Below are positions 35,407 to 48,160 of a stretch of DNA of 64,000 bases, piece after piece. Positions within the stretch are counted from its first letter, which is position 1, and each line of letters starts with the position of its first letter. Origin of the DNA: Synchiropus splendidus (taxonomy: Eukaryota; Chordata; Actinopteri; Syngnathiformes; Callionymidae); NCBI RefSeq assembly GCF_027744825.2, contig NC_071335.1, positions 14,636,501 through 14,700,500 on the forward strand. Reading direction: 5' to 3'. Under the pieces are notes generated by a model. That model was not told where the DNA came from. It worked only from the letters and a program-made list of their open reading frames with translations, and ran no database searches. The position numbers were made by a program, and so were the translations under genes.

Positions 35407-35628
35407 TGAGTATATGAGGTTTCGTGACACTATTGAAAGGTTGATAAGGTTTCATCTCTGGCCACCAGATGGCGCTGTCTGCTGTACAGTGTTTGCACTT
35501 AAACAACCAATTCAATGAAACCTCACATCACTTCTAAACCAAGAGCGCCATCTGATGGCCTCTGAAAATTAGGACACTGTTTCATCAGCCCTGCAATACT
35601 GTGTCATGAAACCTCATCTTCCCACTAA
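35407..35628. mobile_element. Palindromic MITE copy 5
   Basis: Shares the family arms and the central CTGTCTGCTGTACAGTGTTTG segment. It carries CCACCAGATGGCGC at 35462-35475 (intact CTCF-type core) and GCGCCATCTGATGG at 35545-35558 (one mismatch). The left terminus is eroded and the right end reads CTTCCCACTA. Confidence 0.72.
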
Positions 35629-37334
35629 TATACATAAGTGACACATTGTGGTGAGTGGAGCCATCATACTTCTGTCACGTGACGTTTCTCAGTGCAACAC
35701 TACAGACTTCAATGTCACTCAGAAACACTAGAGTCAATGTGAAAGTAGTCACTGACTGCTTGGTAGTGAGAATATAATTTCACCAGTAACAACAAGTTAT
35801 ACTGCAAGTCTGTAGCTTTAAACACTGGCATCGATGCTGTGAAGACATATGACTGTAGATGTTGCGATGCTAAAAGACCCTTCATCCATGTTGACTGTTG
35901 TGGATGTGCACTATTGTGAGTTACGGTATGAAACTTGGCTGTAAGAGAGGTGTGTTGTTCTCAATGACCAGCGTGTGTTGCTTCATTTTAATAAAATACA
36001 AAACCATTTTAATGTGCACTACAAACATGGTTATTGTGAAGAGAGCACCAGTCACACAGTAGTCATCATGACATGGAGCCTTTAAGGCATCGCGTGCGCA
36101 GTGATGGCTCCGATAACACGAGGAACACAGGCTCTTGAGTGATAGTTTCTGTTTATTGTTCACATGCACATACCAGGAACGCAGCTGAGTGCTGAGTGAG
36201 CACTTATGGAAACACCTGCTTATGCCAGCCACTTCAGTGAAGCACCTCACGTTTACACACTCAGTTCACTCTTGATACATTCAGACTTTGCTGCGAGAAT
36301 GTCTGTACTCCGGAGTGAAATAACTCAGGACAGATTGTTTAACCTGCATCCTGAAGCGAACAGCAGACATGTATCTGTGATGAGGAGGTCGGCATTGCCA
36401 AATGTGAAACCAGGCAAAGGAAACAGACGGTTCGACTTGTGACAAAAGTTAGAAAAGCTCTTCTGTACTATCTTCACTGGAGTGTGTTTACACCATTCTG
36501 CTCTGGTGAAAACTGTTTACACACTTTAAGGAACACAGGAAGAGACTGAGGAAGTGTGTCATCTTTGAAAGAAGAGTTTTGTCTGCCCTCCTTTCAGAAG
36601 CTGCATCGAGACTTGACAAAGGAGACACAAGCACATTTTCAATTGGAAAACAATCGGTTTGGTTTTCATATTTATAGACGGTGTATTCATGGTTGCGGGA
36701 TCTCTACAAAGTGGCAGTGTGTTCATGTAGAGACAGTACATTTTAATGTGCCCCTTTGACTGTCAAAAGGAGCTGAAGGGAACTTTAGTTTGACCAGTTA
36801 TGCAGTCTGAGCGCAGGTGTACTTTTTAAATATTCTTCTTGATGTTTTATCACGCAAATATGGTAGAACTGTACTTTTATTCAAGTAGTCCATCATGGTA
36901 AAATCCTCTATGAGGATCTTCGAAAGGCATTTTAAATTACACAGGTGCCTGTGCTCAACAGACTGCATGAAGTGCGAACTCTGATCTACCACTGTGTGCT
37001 AGGCCAAGAGCAGGGTGAAGCAGTGTTTTTCTGACATAAATACATTCATAGTTACCTGCAGAAAGTACAGTTCTTCCACCGAGGAAAAGACTGGATGCTG
37101 GGTTACTTCAGGTTTCCAACTACATCTAATACTTGGCTCCACAGTGGGTCGAAAACAAGTGCCGTGTTCACGCTCAATATCTTCTAGTTCCTATCCACTG
37201 TTTATCCTCTTATCCCTCCCTCCGTGCTCTTCCTCCCTTCTATGTAAGTCCTGGGGTCATGAGAAAGTTCCCTTGGGAAAGTAAGCACCAACACAACCAA
37301 GGTCGTTTAGAGAGGAATTAAGCTTGAGTCGATC

Positions 37335-37355
37335 TTTTTTTTTTTTTTTTTTTTT
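37335..37355. repeat. T21 homopolymer
   Basis: Uninterrupted T run; could be the antisense tail of a retroposed copy, but no body was recognised. Confidence 0.8.
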
Positions 37356-38034
37356 CCTCAACCCTAAGTTTTGCAACTCTATTTGTCCTTCAGTCTAGAA
37401 ATCACATGAGTATACGCTGCAGTGGAAGAACCAGCTGGATGCTGGTGAAGTTGTTTTAACTGTCAACCAGGTTTGTGTTATGACACAAACACATCAAATA
37501 AAACAGTAAATAGCTGCATTTGCAATGGCTAGATTAAGGAGATCCATTGTCCGTCCATATACATGTTAGGGTTGGACCCAAATGCTGGTACAGATGAGCA
37601 TCAGGATGGTGTTGAGAGATAGAGGTTGGCAATGCCAGTGTGAGAGATTTTGTCAGTGAAATCTGACACTTGTTCCAGAGGCAGAGTGGAAGTGTACTGA
37701 AGTGTTTGCCTTTAATGGCAACTCTTTGCTGGACTTTACTGGTCCAACAGCAAAAGAACGGTTGGGGTAAAGGAGTAAGGAGTACCTCAAGGTTGGACAG
37801 TGCAGTGGTGCACGGTGTCAGGAAACGCTGTGGTGAGGGGAAACATGATTCATGTGTGATGTGCTGTGATGCCACGAGAATGTGCTAAAGAGTTAAGCTC
37901 ATGGTCCCAAAATTTCATAGGAAATGACTTCACCGGCCCAACCAACATTCGGAAATGGGGGGAACATTTGGTTCAATTGAAAAAAGGCTCATTGATGCTC
38001 AATGTTAGATAAGGATGCAGCCTTCTCTCCATGC

Positions 38035-38235
38035 TCTGCGTTCATTTCATCCACTTTTCTGCATGTTTCCACGAAGCTTATGGATGCTGGCCGAACGGAG
38101 CAGTACCACCGGAAACCGTGGGGGGGCAGTGTTGCTGTCACTCCCTTACACGTAGCTCTAACAGGACAAGAAGAAGAAAGAAATCCTCCGTCCTCCTGTC
38201 ACAACATCTTGAACGTCCTCACCGACCGCCCCACA
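38035..38235 (+). repeat. Dispersed ~200-bp repeat, inverted partner of 25960-26215
   Basis: See the shared blocks described for 25960-26215. Several short frames are open on the plus strand (up to 132 codons), but they are not conserved with the partner and run on past the repeat, so no gene is called. Confidence 0.5.
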
Positions 38236-38988
38236 ACGCTGCCTCCGTTTTCGTCTTTTGTTCAAGCGGTGTATTATCAATACTGCTTCCACAGTCGGCA
38301 TGTTTGTTTTGGAGTTTATTGTTGTCATACACTTTTGAGCTCCCCCGGTGGATGTATTGGTGAACAGCAATACAGACGCACGGAAGCATGTGATCAGTGA
38401 AATAACATTGTTTGAAAAGGACGGGTAGATTTTCACGTCAACGGTGAACGCAGAACGATCACTACTCCGTCAGTGATGTCGAAAAGTCTACGTCATTCAC
38501 TTCCATCGCCAATATGTGACGTATTAGGAGTGTGTTGCTGCCTCGTGGTTGGAACACAGTAGGAGCTAGGTGATATAGTGTTGAGGCACCAGGCTGTAGT
38601 TAAAGTTATTTATTTTCACAATCCTGCAGTGTATATTCCTGTACCCAAGTTGCGCTGACAGTGGCATTGAGCAGCGTGAAAAAGAAGTTGTTCAGTGCAA
38701 TAAAAGCTTAAGTGACAATGTAGCAAATTGGGCTCAGATGCCCAGAATCCCTGTGATACCTTCAATTTAACCCAATTGCCGACTGTAAAATTTTACGACT
38801 CCTTGAAGTAGCAAATGGAGTAAAATGGCCTCAAATATATTATCTCACCCTATGTTTCATTACATTGAAAACCTTGTATTTTAAATGTTTTTTATGGACA
38901 ATTCATCAGCAAATACATCAGGATTTCTGAGTGATATTTATACTGTCCAATTTGTGACAAAATATGATTCAAATCATTTGTGTATGGG

Positions 38989-39008
38989 TGTGTGTGTGTG
39001 TGTGTGTG
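38989..39008. repeat. (TG)n microsatellite
   Basis: About ten TG units in the intron. Confidence 0.85.
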
Positions 39009-41117
39009 AGCCAGGAGTTCTTGTAAACGGAAAGTTTAGGTTCAGGTCACACTAATTGGAAATCATTAAAATTTAAATTGGCCCACTTTCTCTGCCATAT
39101 ACGCCTGTGGGTTCATCTCCACTTGACTCGACACCCACCCTTTAGGCAGCCCACTTTACTCGCTTAATGGATTTGAACTGCAGCGTTTTATGTCCGGCTT
39201 GGAAAACAGTCAATTGGTGTTTTCCCAGTGGCGAATCATTTGAACGTTATTTACTTGACTAAATGTTTAACGTGTTCCGTAGCAGAGTAAAGCATGGCAA
39301 GTCCTGTTTTAGACCTGGGTATCATTTTTGGATCATTTTCCATTTTCATTGATGCCATACTTTGTTTAACTTTGATTTATTTGGTTTCTTTAGTTTTTCA
39401 AGTCTCAAAGTTTGTGCTGTTTTGACTTGGTAAACAACTCTTTACGGAAGGTGTCGACTCTACTTAACTCAAAGAAACAGACCTGAAACCACCTGTTTTT
39501 TTTAATGATTGTAACAAAATCTACAATAAAAAAAATAATATATGCCCAACAAAATTGTCTTTTACAGTTTCTAAACTGTTATTATTTTACATTTTAATTT
39601 TAAATTAAATATCTGAAGATCACAAAATATTTGCATTTGAATGTATGTAAAACAACATTTAAATCCAATGCAATACAGACCACAAAGGTGTCGTGCCATT
39701 CGGCAAGCGACACTATTGTCCAACTATCCCACCACAGCAACACTGGACGGCCATTTTAAATCAGCCAGGCGGTAAACTACACTGCAAAATGAACAGCAGT
39801 TTACTCACTGACTTTTTGTGTGAGCCATATACGAGTAAACATTATTCAGGTGGGCAGAGCTAAATCATGAATGAAGACATTAAAAGCAACTCATCTTTGC
39901 ACTGGCTCCTGGTTTCCTCCCACATGGATGTACGTGTACAACCTTGAACGACAACCATTTGGCATTCAGGTAAAATTAAAAACAACTTCAACTGTCCCGT
40001 AGCTAGATTGAGATAAAGCATGTCCTCAGTTGATTTCTGTTTTAGAAAACTATCACGTGTAATACCATGTGATTATTCAAGACTCGAACCGTGATTCTTG
40101 TTGACGTGGTGCTGTCAATAAGTTCCCCCGGAAAAGAAAGCTATTTGCTTTGAGTCTCATGCATGTGAGCGCTAAACAAGTTAGCGGTCAAGAAATGCCC
40201 TCGATGATACTGATAAGATGAGAAAAATACATTTTCAAATAAAAACAAATACAATAATGTAGAGGAAAACAAATCACAGTGTCTTTCTTATGTGCCAAGT
40301 TGATATGTGAAGCGAGAAGCGCCATCCTAGCTTCGACAGGAACAGAGTGACATTTGAACTGATAGCTTCTAAGATACGCTTTACAATTTGTATAACCATT
40401 AATGTCAACAGCAAAAGTTGAAAATGTGATTCTACCTTTCAATTCAGGTGGTGAGGACATGCTGTCTTCTTATTTCAATCCACCTTATAAGCTTCAAATT
40501 TCTGTTGTCCGAACAGCTCATATCGTCCTCCTCAGGCCTCATATTTGGTCAACTTTTATCTCTTTACTTTTCACGACTGTGGTGTACACAACGGCACAGT
40601 GATCATCTTAGCTGGAATAAACATAACGCGTGACACATATGAAAGTCACAACATGTTCTATGATGATTATATGAGGCAATGGTTGGTCGGATCTTGTCAA
40701 GAAGAAGGGAGCAGATTGCCATGAAATGACTTATTTAATTGAAATTACATTGCTATATTGTGTCTTTTTGTTTGTTGTCTTTAATGCATTTGTCACATTT
40801 ATGTTCAGAAATATGTTTTGCTATGACAGAAGGCATCTATTTTCCCTATAGTCCATCAATTGCCGACCTTCTACCTACCCATTCTAACTCGCTGTGTCTC
40901 ATCTTCGGCGATACGAAGCCCTCTAGAGGGGGTATTGATGGCCCTGAACGCAAACACGTTCAATAAGCTCAGCACTGTTTGAGAAGGAGAGGAATCAAAG
41001 CTCAGCAACACAACAAAAGCATGTGGTTGCCTTCCAGAATGAAAGAATTTTCACTGTCATGGTGAGTGGAGCCAGGTTTGAAGTCATCTTCATGGGAACA
41101 ATCCATGTAGCTAGAGA

Positions 41118-41253
41118 AGGGTTCATGAGGTTTCATGACACAGTGGCCTGACTTTCAGAGACCGCTGGATGAAACCTCACACCACATCTGATCCAAGAGC
41201 GCCATCTAGTGGCCTCTGAAAGTTAAAACACTGTTTCATCAACCCTTTCATGT
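41118..41253. mobile_element. Palindromic MITE copy 6
   Basis: Starts with the same subterminal sequence that forms the 24-kb minisatellite (AGGGTTCATGAGGTTTCATG), present once here. The left CTCF-like core has decayed (GAGACCGCTGGATGAAACC), but GCGCCATCTAGTGG at 41199-41212 is intact. The right end is truncated. Confidence 0.68.
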
Positions 41254-43539
41254 AGATGTCTTGCCATCAAACGTACTGTAACTCTACTTATACTCGCTTA
41301 TTGCCCCTAAGTCTGGCAAGTCAAACTCCTGCATCGCATGAGATGTACTGGAAGTCCAGCCACTCTTAAGTGGAACAGCAGTCCGAGCACATAGTTGCTT
41401 ATTCTCACAATTGAACTTCCATTGATGTCGACTTACCTGTGACAAGTGGTAAGAGGAGTTCACTTAGTTACTTATTTCACCAAGTCCCTGCCTGAGACTC
41501 GTGTATGGGGAGCATCATTTATTCATGACAGTCATTCCAAAGAAGTTGCTTTGTAGTCACACCTCACAAATATTTAAAATCCCAAATAATTCTTGTTCAT
41601 ATACGGATATTTCGGTCCAAACAGCACTCCAGTGGCCACAGGTCTGTTTCCTTCTTGTCCTCAATATTGAGCCTGTTTGCTCATTTGCCTTTTTTCCTTG
41701 CCAAAGCAGCAGCTCAGGCAGTTGCGGGGGAGTCCAGTTAGCCTTTCAGTTTAAATTAAATTATCAACTGGTCGGCCATATAGAAGCACGAGGGCATGAA
41801 ATTGCTTGACATTTTTTTCCTTCCAGTGAAGACAGCCAACAGCCATTTCCGCAGCTACATTTCACCAAGAGGAGGACAGACACATCATTTGGGTGTTCCT
41901 TTTTCAGCGACTTGGGATTTATCAAGTGTCTACTTTGAAACATAAACAAGGGGGAGAGATGAATTAAGGTGAACACACACTTTGTAATAGCATCTTCAAC
42001 CGAGTCTCTCCTGCCTTTAATGATCACCTCAGACGAACTGAAAACTTTATGCCAGTTTTAACTCACTTGGAAATCGTCCTAACTACTAAAACCACTAATG
42101 TGCTCAGACTTCTCCTGCCGCACTCTTTTAAATGAGAGGGGTTTTGGGCATCTAAAATTCCCTGTTTCCGTTCGCTTTTCTTCTGACCAAATGCAACATT
42201 CATGAGGTGATTTAAACACACTGGCTCACTCCGGTATTCACTTTCTTTTCTGTAGAGTTCCTTCACTTAATCACTTTATTTATTTTTAAGATCTTATTGT
42301 GACAAAGCGAATAAGATACTTTAGCTCTGAAACGTTAATCATATAGCGTCTTCTTAATGGATCGGAAGAGGAAAAAGTCTGGACACGAACATTTGTCAAA
42401 AAAAAGTTTTCCTTAAACTGTTTGTTTGAAGTCTACCTAAAAAAAGAAACAACAAATCACATCCCATTTTCACTCCCTCAGTACCAATGCAGGAGGCTTT
42501 TTCCACGCCATCCCTGAAGCGCTATATGACTTTGCGAGGCGACATTTACAGTCCATCTATTTATTGCCACAACTACTTTTCAGATTATTGCAGCTTTGCG
42601 ACGTAGAGGCTGATTTACTAAGATCCCTGTCCCTTAAAAGCGAGCTCTATATTGAAGCTTGCATGGCGGGACCGAGTTACTGAACACGCAATTTCCAGGT
42701 GAAGTTTTGTTGAATCCTAAAATATATGTGTGACATTTGCAGCCTCTTGTATAACCACTTCTTTCAGCAATGAGTAATCTTACGTGCTACAATTTCAAAT
42801 GCGAATAATCAGTTACGTATCTAAGTCACTTTGCTTTGCTACAGTATTTTACTATTTTACTGTTACTTCAACTGCCTCACGCAGGATACGTCAGTCACGT
42901 TTTCAGCACGCGGACAGTTCACGTTTCAAGCGACCGACTACGTAACAGAGGAGTGAGGAGAGAGATGCACGTTTATAGCTGAAAATACAGCCACTACTTT
43001 GAGTTAGTGTCTGCTACAGGTGACAGTATTAACCCTGCAGGGTCCACCAACGCTGAGAAATGGCTGGTTGAAGAGAGCGGAAAAAAAGAGCCTAAACAGC
43101 ACTTATGATAGATTTTCTGACTTTTTTTAGATCTCTTTTTCTTCAATGCAGGAAGAAACGGTACTGATGTGATGTTCTGCTTTCTTTCTAAAGTCATAAA
43201 AACACATGAGAGTCACAGCAGCCAGCAGTTAAGTGCAGCTACTGCCTCCCGTTGGCCGACGGCAGACAGACACGTTGAGATTTACTAAACTTTTGCCAAT
43301 GGGTTCAGTCCAATGGGTTAGAAAATAAAACATTGACTCTGCAATCATATGGCTGAGATTGCGCTGAAAAAAATGACCCCAAACATGGCCAGGCAAACAA
43401 TTTTGAAGCTTGGATATAGGGGGTGAAAATCTAAACACTGGACCCTGATGGGTTCAGGTTTGTTCTGAAATTACATTGTTTTCAAAAACAATCTCAAATT
43501 TGGTATTGAAATGTTGTTTAGTCAATGAGAGCTGTCCTT

Positions 43540-43680
43540 AGCTGCTAAATATAACAAGTTGTAACTTAGTTACTTTTAAATTCAAGTAATGGGAAAAGTA
43601 ACTAAGTAACTTTTTGAGGGAGTTATCAGTCATGAGTAGTCAGATTACTTTTTCAAGCTAACAGTGTCAACACTGGCTAT
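43540..43680. mobile_element. hAT fragment related to the 52.2-kb element
   Basis: GTAACTTAGTTACTTTTAAA, AAGTAACTAAGTAAC, and an ending CAGTGTCAACACTGG resemble the GTAACTTAGTTAC / GCCAACACTG terminal parts of 52201-53182. Only about 140 bp is present and no target duplication is visible. Confidence 0.5.
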
Positions 43681-45849
43681 CAATATTATTTTTTTTATGT
43701 TAATATTATAATTATGATAGTTTCTCCTTCCAGAAACGACTACATCACAGGTCAACATCCTCATTTCTATATTACATTAAGTGAAGCAAATGCACACGAG
43801 CAGTTTTGCACCTCTGAAAGTGGTACACAATTCAAGTTCAAGTTCAGAGTTCAAATCCAAAAGCAAGGTAAGTACAAAGATACACGCAGCCGTCAATTTA
43901 TGTTCAATTTGACAGTACTGTGGATGACTGAGCAGTTCCATCAAACCGAACATCTGAATCTGAATCGGATAGTGTCATGTTTCATCATGAGATTTTAGAC
44001 AGATCGGTATACATTCATTCACACTGTGCCCATAAAACTCAAGCTTAGCACAAGGCAAACTATGTGACCTGCTTGATGCAGTGGACCCACTGATGGCAGT
44101 TGTACTCAGGAGTTCAAGTTCTTTTAATTTAGAAAACAGCCTGCAATAATACAGAAGGTGAAATCTCAAACCCCAATCCGATGTCCAAACAAAACTCAGG
44201 AAGCCAAACAAACACACGGGAAACGGGTGTTGGCTGGACTCACAAATGAAAGTGCTGGCAACGGCCCTGATGCTGCCAGGCCTGGAGACCAGATCTTCTG
44301 GCGCTGCGTTCAGGGACAGTGATTAGCGACTGCCTCCGGCCTGTCAAAAAGAAAACAAACACAAGGGCAGATACGGGAAGTGGAGCAGCAGAATAAAACA
44401 AACCGGGAGCCATCCATGATCATATTCCATTTCAAGTTGCCAAGGTCAGTGTTGCCTGATTGGAAATAGAATGCTTCTGGCTGCTATTGGTCTTCAATGG
44501 CTTTTCAAGCATGTGACCAAAAATAAAATCACTTAAACAGGTTTTGCTATCTTTTCAAAGTTTATTCGAGCAAGAAAAGACCGACAGGTTGCTGGATTCC
44601 AACCAAGGCCACACTAGACTCCCACCATTGTTTCAGATTTTTACCAATTAAAGAGGCACTCGTATGTGAGAAGCACTATGGCTTGCCAGACATACTTCAA
44701 ACTTCAGAGAGCATCAGATGCAACTTTCAAGTACAACACCGGGGGGTTGTTTTCAGAGTAGTCATCATGAGAAGTTAAGAGGAAGAAGTGACGTTGTTCC
44801 TGAGGATGTTCAAGGAAACAGCAGCTAAATACCTCAAGTGAATATTGAAAGCAGCAGAGAAAAGCAGACTATAAGACCATAGATAACTTTTTGGACCGGC
44901 TCTTGGAATGCATTTTAGAAATGCTCAACCCATGTGAGCCAGTCGAGACCCTTAAATCCGCGGGTCGTCGTTTAATCTTCCGAAGTCCAGACTTTAAATC
45001 TAAAGGTGACTGAGCTTTCTCCATGGGGGCGCCTCAAATTTGAACCAGCCTGCTGAAACGCAATTTTTAAAACTGGGTTTTGTGGCCTCTGATACATTTT
45101 GATTTTGGAAGAAGTTAGACCGAAGTCTCAAGGCAAAGTCACCAAATAATAGTTGCATGAGAGAACAGCATGTTGGAGCCACCCATTGAGCGCCGTTTAA
45201 AAGTTTTAAAGTATTGCAATGATAAATAAAAGATCCTTACAACTGCAGCTCAGCAGAACTTAGATTAATTTTTACTGTTTAAGTAATGGAAAAAGATGTG
45301 TTGAAGTATTAAATTCTGAAGTAAGTGCTTTGACGCCTGTCAGCTGAAAGCAGTAATTGCTTTGCAAACTGATCCCAGATGCTCTGTTCACTGGTGCGGC
45401 ACCAACTCGGTCCTCTAAGGCTTCTAACCCAAATGGAAATAAGCAACATATTCATTGATTGAAACTGGAATAACAAGTGGGTTAAAAAAATCACGCCGGC
45501 TGCACGACAAAACCTATTAAATTAAAGTTACTAAAGTGTTACTAAAGCTGAGTGGGGAAAAGTCATGATGCGCTGTTCCCCGCATCAGATGCAGATGGAT
45601 GGTCTCTTCTGCGGATGACTTCTGTTTGAACATGTGATCAGGGTGAGCTCACAGAAACATGAATATTTATGGCGGTAAATCACTTCTATAGATGGAAAAC
45701 ATTTGACATGACACAAGTTAAAGGTTTAGCAAACAAGTCATATTTTCTACGTTGTATTGGTTGGAAAAAAAACAAGGTGTCAAAGTGAAGAGGGAGTTTG
45801 TTGTGTTAACTGAATCAAAAACAACAACAAAAAAACAGAAGCAGTGTTA

Positions 45850-45990
45850 GTAGACAAGAGAAGAAGTCGAGGGAGATGGGACGGTCACGTGGTGAACTTT
45901 GGACTCTGGAAGTTCAGAAGGCCAAATGTTTTGGAGAGGTGGAGAGGAGAGATGAAGAGGATGGGTGTGACCAGGGAGGATGAGGGGTTG
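45850..45990 (+). repeat. Possible LINE C-terminal scrap
   Basis: One frame reads RRSRGRWDGHVV and later RWRGEMKRMGVTREDEG, which has the flavour of the extreme C-terminus of fish non-LTR retrotransposons (RxxWxGHVxR then a VTREDxGDR motif). It is short, diverged and without a defined end, so it is held at low confidence. Confidence 0.3.
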
Positions 45991-46074
45991 AGGTTGAGGT
46001 TGAGACTTTGCCATTCAAGGAATAGAACTGATTCATGACTGTGATTTCTGATTTCAGAATTACTTATTGTATTT

Positions 46075-46655
46075 GTGCTACAACCATACATGTAAACAAA
46101 CAGAAACCTTGTGCGATGACATGAAACCATGCGATCAGCGCAGAGATAGTTGTCATTGAAATCTTCAACCAGCAGCAGAACCAGGTGCAAGTCATGTTCA
46201 TCAAATTTACTAAAGAAAAAAAAATACACTTGACTGTTGAGAAAATATGAAAAAAAGATATGTCATGAATAAAATTCAGAATTTTAATATTTTAATAAAA
46301 TGTCTAAAATATATTTTTTCCATAAAGAATCTCTGAAGAAGACGACTGAAGTGTACATTAAAGTATTTAAAAACTGCTCCAACGGGTTAACAGCTTTTGT
46401 TGTTGTTAGGGCAGCATCACTTCATTTTTCATTACAGTCATTATTCAAGAACTTCTCCATAGTTGGTAACTAAATTTGCAGCTGTCAGGTAATTTCAGGA
46501 ACACATTATTGCCACCATATATGGCAAATTTATTAAAATTGAGTGTCTCGCAGATCTCACCGCCCAGAGGTGAGAAACAAAAAACTTCTAGTGGGCCCTT
46601 TAGGGGGTGCTTGCGGCCCAATCATGGGCCCCGGCCCTATGGTTGAGAATCACTG
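46075..46655. mobile_element. hAT-like DNA transposon, copy 2 (partner 5135-5600)
   Basis: The right end GGTTGAGAATCACTG is the inverse of the CAGTGATTCTCAACC terminus seen in many vertebrate hAT elements. The inner part has GGGCCCCGGCCC beside it. Shared blocks with 5135-5600 are AAACAAACAGAAACCTTGTG near 46095, AGAACTTCTCCATAGTTGG near 46449 and GCCACCATATATGGC near 46511. The left terminus is not clear. The AT-rich middle gives spurious open frames. Confidence 0.6.
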
Positions 46656-47279
46656 GTTTAATATATTGACATTAGAAAAGTGAACTTTTGTCACCCAGCC
46701 TTCAGCATGTTAACGCATACTGTATGGCTTGTTACTGAACGTCCCCCTGTGCCTCACGCCGCCCCGCGCCACTCACCCAACGTCGATATATTACAACATG
46801 GGGGTGAGGATGTGCTGGGAACAGATTTGGAATCAAACGTTCTTGCTGTGGAACTGCAGCACCAACACTGTGCAGCTTTTACCTTTCCATTTTATCAGCT
46901 TTTATTTGAAGTCAGAAGCAATTCATTCATTTCCCAGGATTGTATCAGAGCCTAACCCTATTAAAATATTACAGAAAAAATGTTGACTTTATCTACAGTT
47001 TTTAACTCTGTTATTGATGAGTGCCAATAAAACATATATTATCAAAAGGCTAGCCAAGTTGAAAATGCATATTTGTGGCCATTGATCAGTGAAATTGACA
47101 ACCTACCTAAGGCTCATTGATCATGGAATTTATTTGGGGTTTTTAAGACTTTGCTGCCTGCAAAATATCGATCCCATTGTTCCTCCTGAAATCTTTATAA
47201 GAGCCCAGTACGTTTTAAAAGCACTTTTATTTTGCACTGAAGCACAGAGTGGTGAATAGGGTTTTAATTGTGTTGTTGA

Positions 47280-47560
47280 TTCAAGTGTTTGACAAGAGAT
47301 TTAATGATTGATTTACATTACGTACTTGGATGGCGCGTCCCTCTCCAGCGATCGATCATCGGTGTTTGCGTGCTAATCCATGCTGTTTTCTCTTGGCACC
47401 GCCGCTGTCATAATTGCTTTGGTCGTCAAAGCAACCGCCGATGGTCTCAGAACCGTTGTTTACTGACTCGCTCTCAGACCCTTTCACCCTCCGCGAGGCT
47501 GCTTCGCAGCACTGTTGAAAGGTTTCATAGTTTACCATAAATTAGCAGCTCTAAATGGTT
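47280..47560. promoter_or_regulatory. Candidate conserved noncoding block (low confidence)
   Basis: A repeat-free stretch with homeodomain-like cores (TTTAATGATTGATTTACATT, CATAATTGC) and mixed GC-rich phrases (GGCACCGCCGCTGTC). It looks unlike the surrounding AT-rich intron. No conservation data are available; the call is by appearance only. Confidence 0.15.
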
Positions 47561-47935
47561 GTCTGGGTTTATATCTCTGGTGGTTAACTAGCGGCAGCGC
47601 GGCTCTTCATATCATATGCTGAAGGCCACAAATATGTCCTCGAATTTTCGGAGCCAAAACGCTCATTTTGGATGTTATTCATGCTTTGTGTCTGTCTTTA
47701 ACTATTAACTGTTCGTGCATTATTTATCTTTTCACAGGTTTAGTGTTGGATTCTGAAATGTAATTGCATTTGGACTCTCCATTACTAAATCTTTTGCGCC
47801 CTTTGAGGCTGTTATTTTTCTACCATTTCTACCTGTGCCAGTGGTGGGACTCCAGCTATCCCGCCAGGAATTGAGGAGAAACTCTGTCAGGATCCTGTGG
47901 GCAGCAAGAGTCATGACTTCACTTTGCCTTTTTTC

Positions 47936-48160
47936 TCCATTCATCTCCAACCGCTTATTCCCTTAAGAGGGTCACAGGAGCCCAGGTGCTTTAGGCTTGA
48001 GGCCAGGGACACCCTGAACAGGTTGCCAGACTATCACGGGGCACACAGCGTAGAACAGCAATTCACACTCTCACTCACATCTACAGACTATTTAGAGTAC
48101 TCCATCAGCTGTGGGGGGAACTAGAAACGTCACTCAGAGGTTGCCACAAGATGGAAGCCA
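47936..48160 (+). mobile_element. LINE 3' tail (L2/Maui-like), copy 2
   Basis: CATCTCCAACCGCTTATTCC, AGGGTCACAGGAGCCCAGG, GACACCCTGAACAGGTTGCC and CAATTCACACTCTCACTCAC follow the order of the same LINE tail as 25469-25605, with more divergence. No reverse transcriptase coding sequence is attached. Confidence 0.55.
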
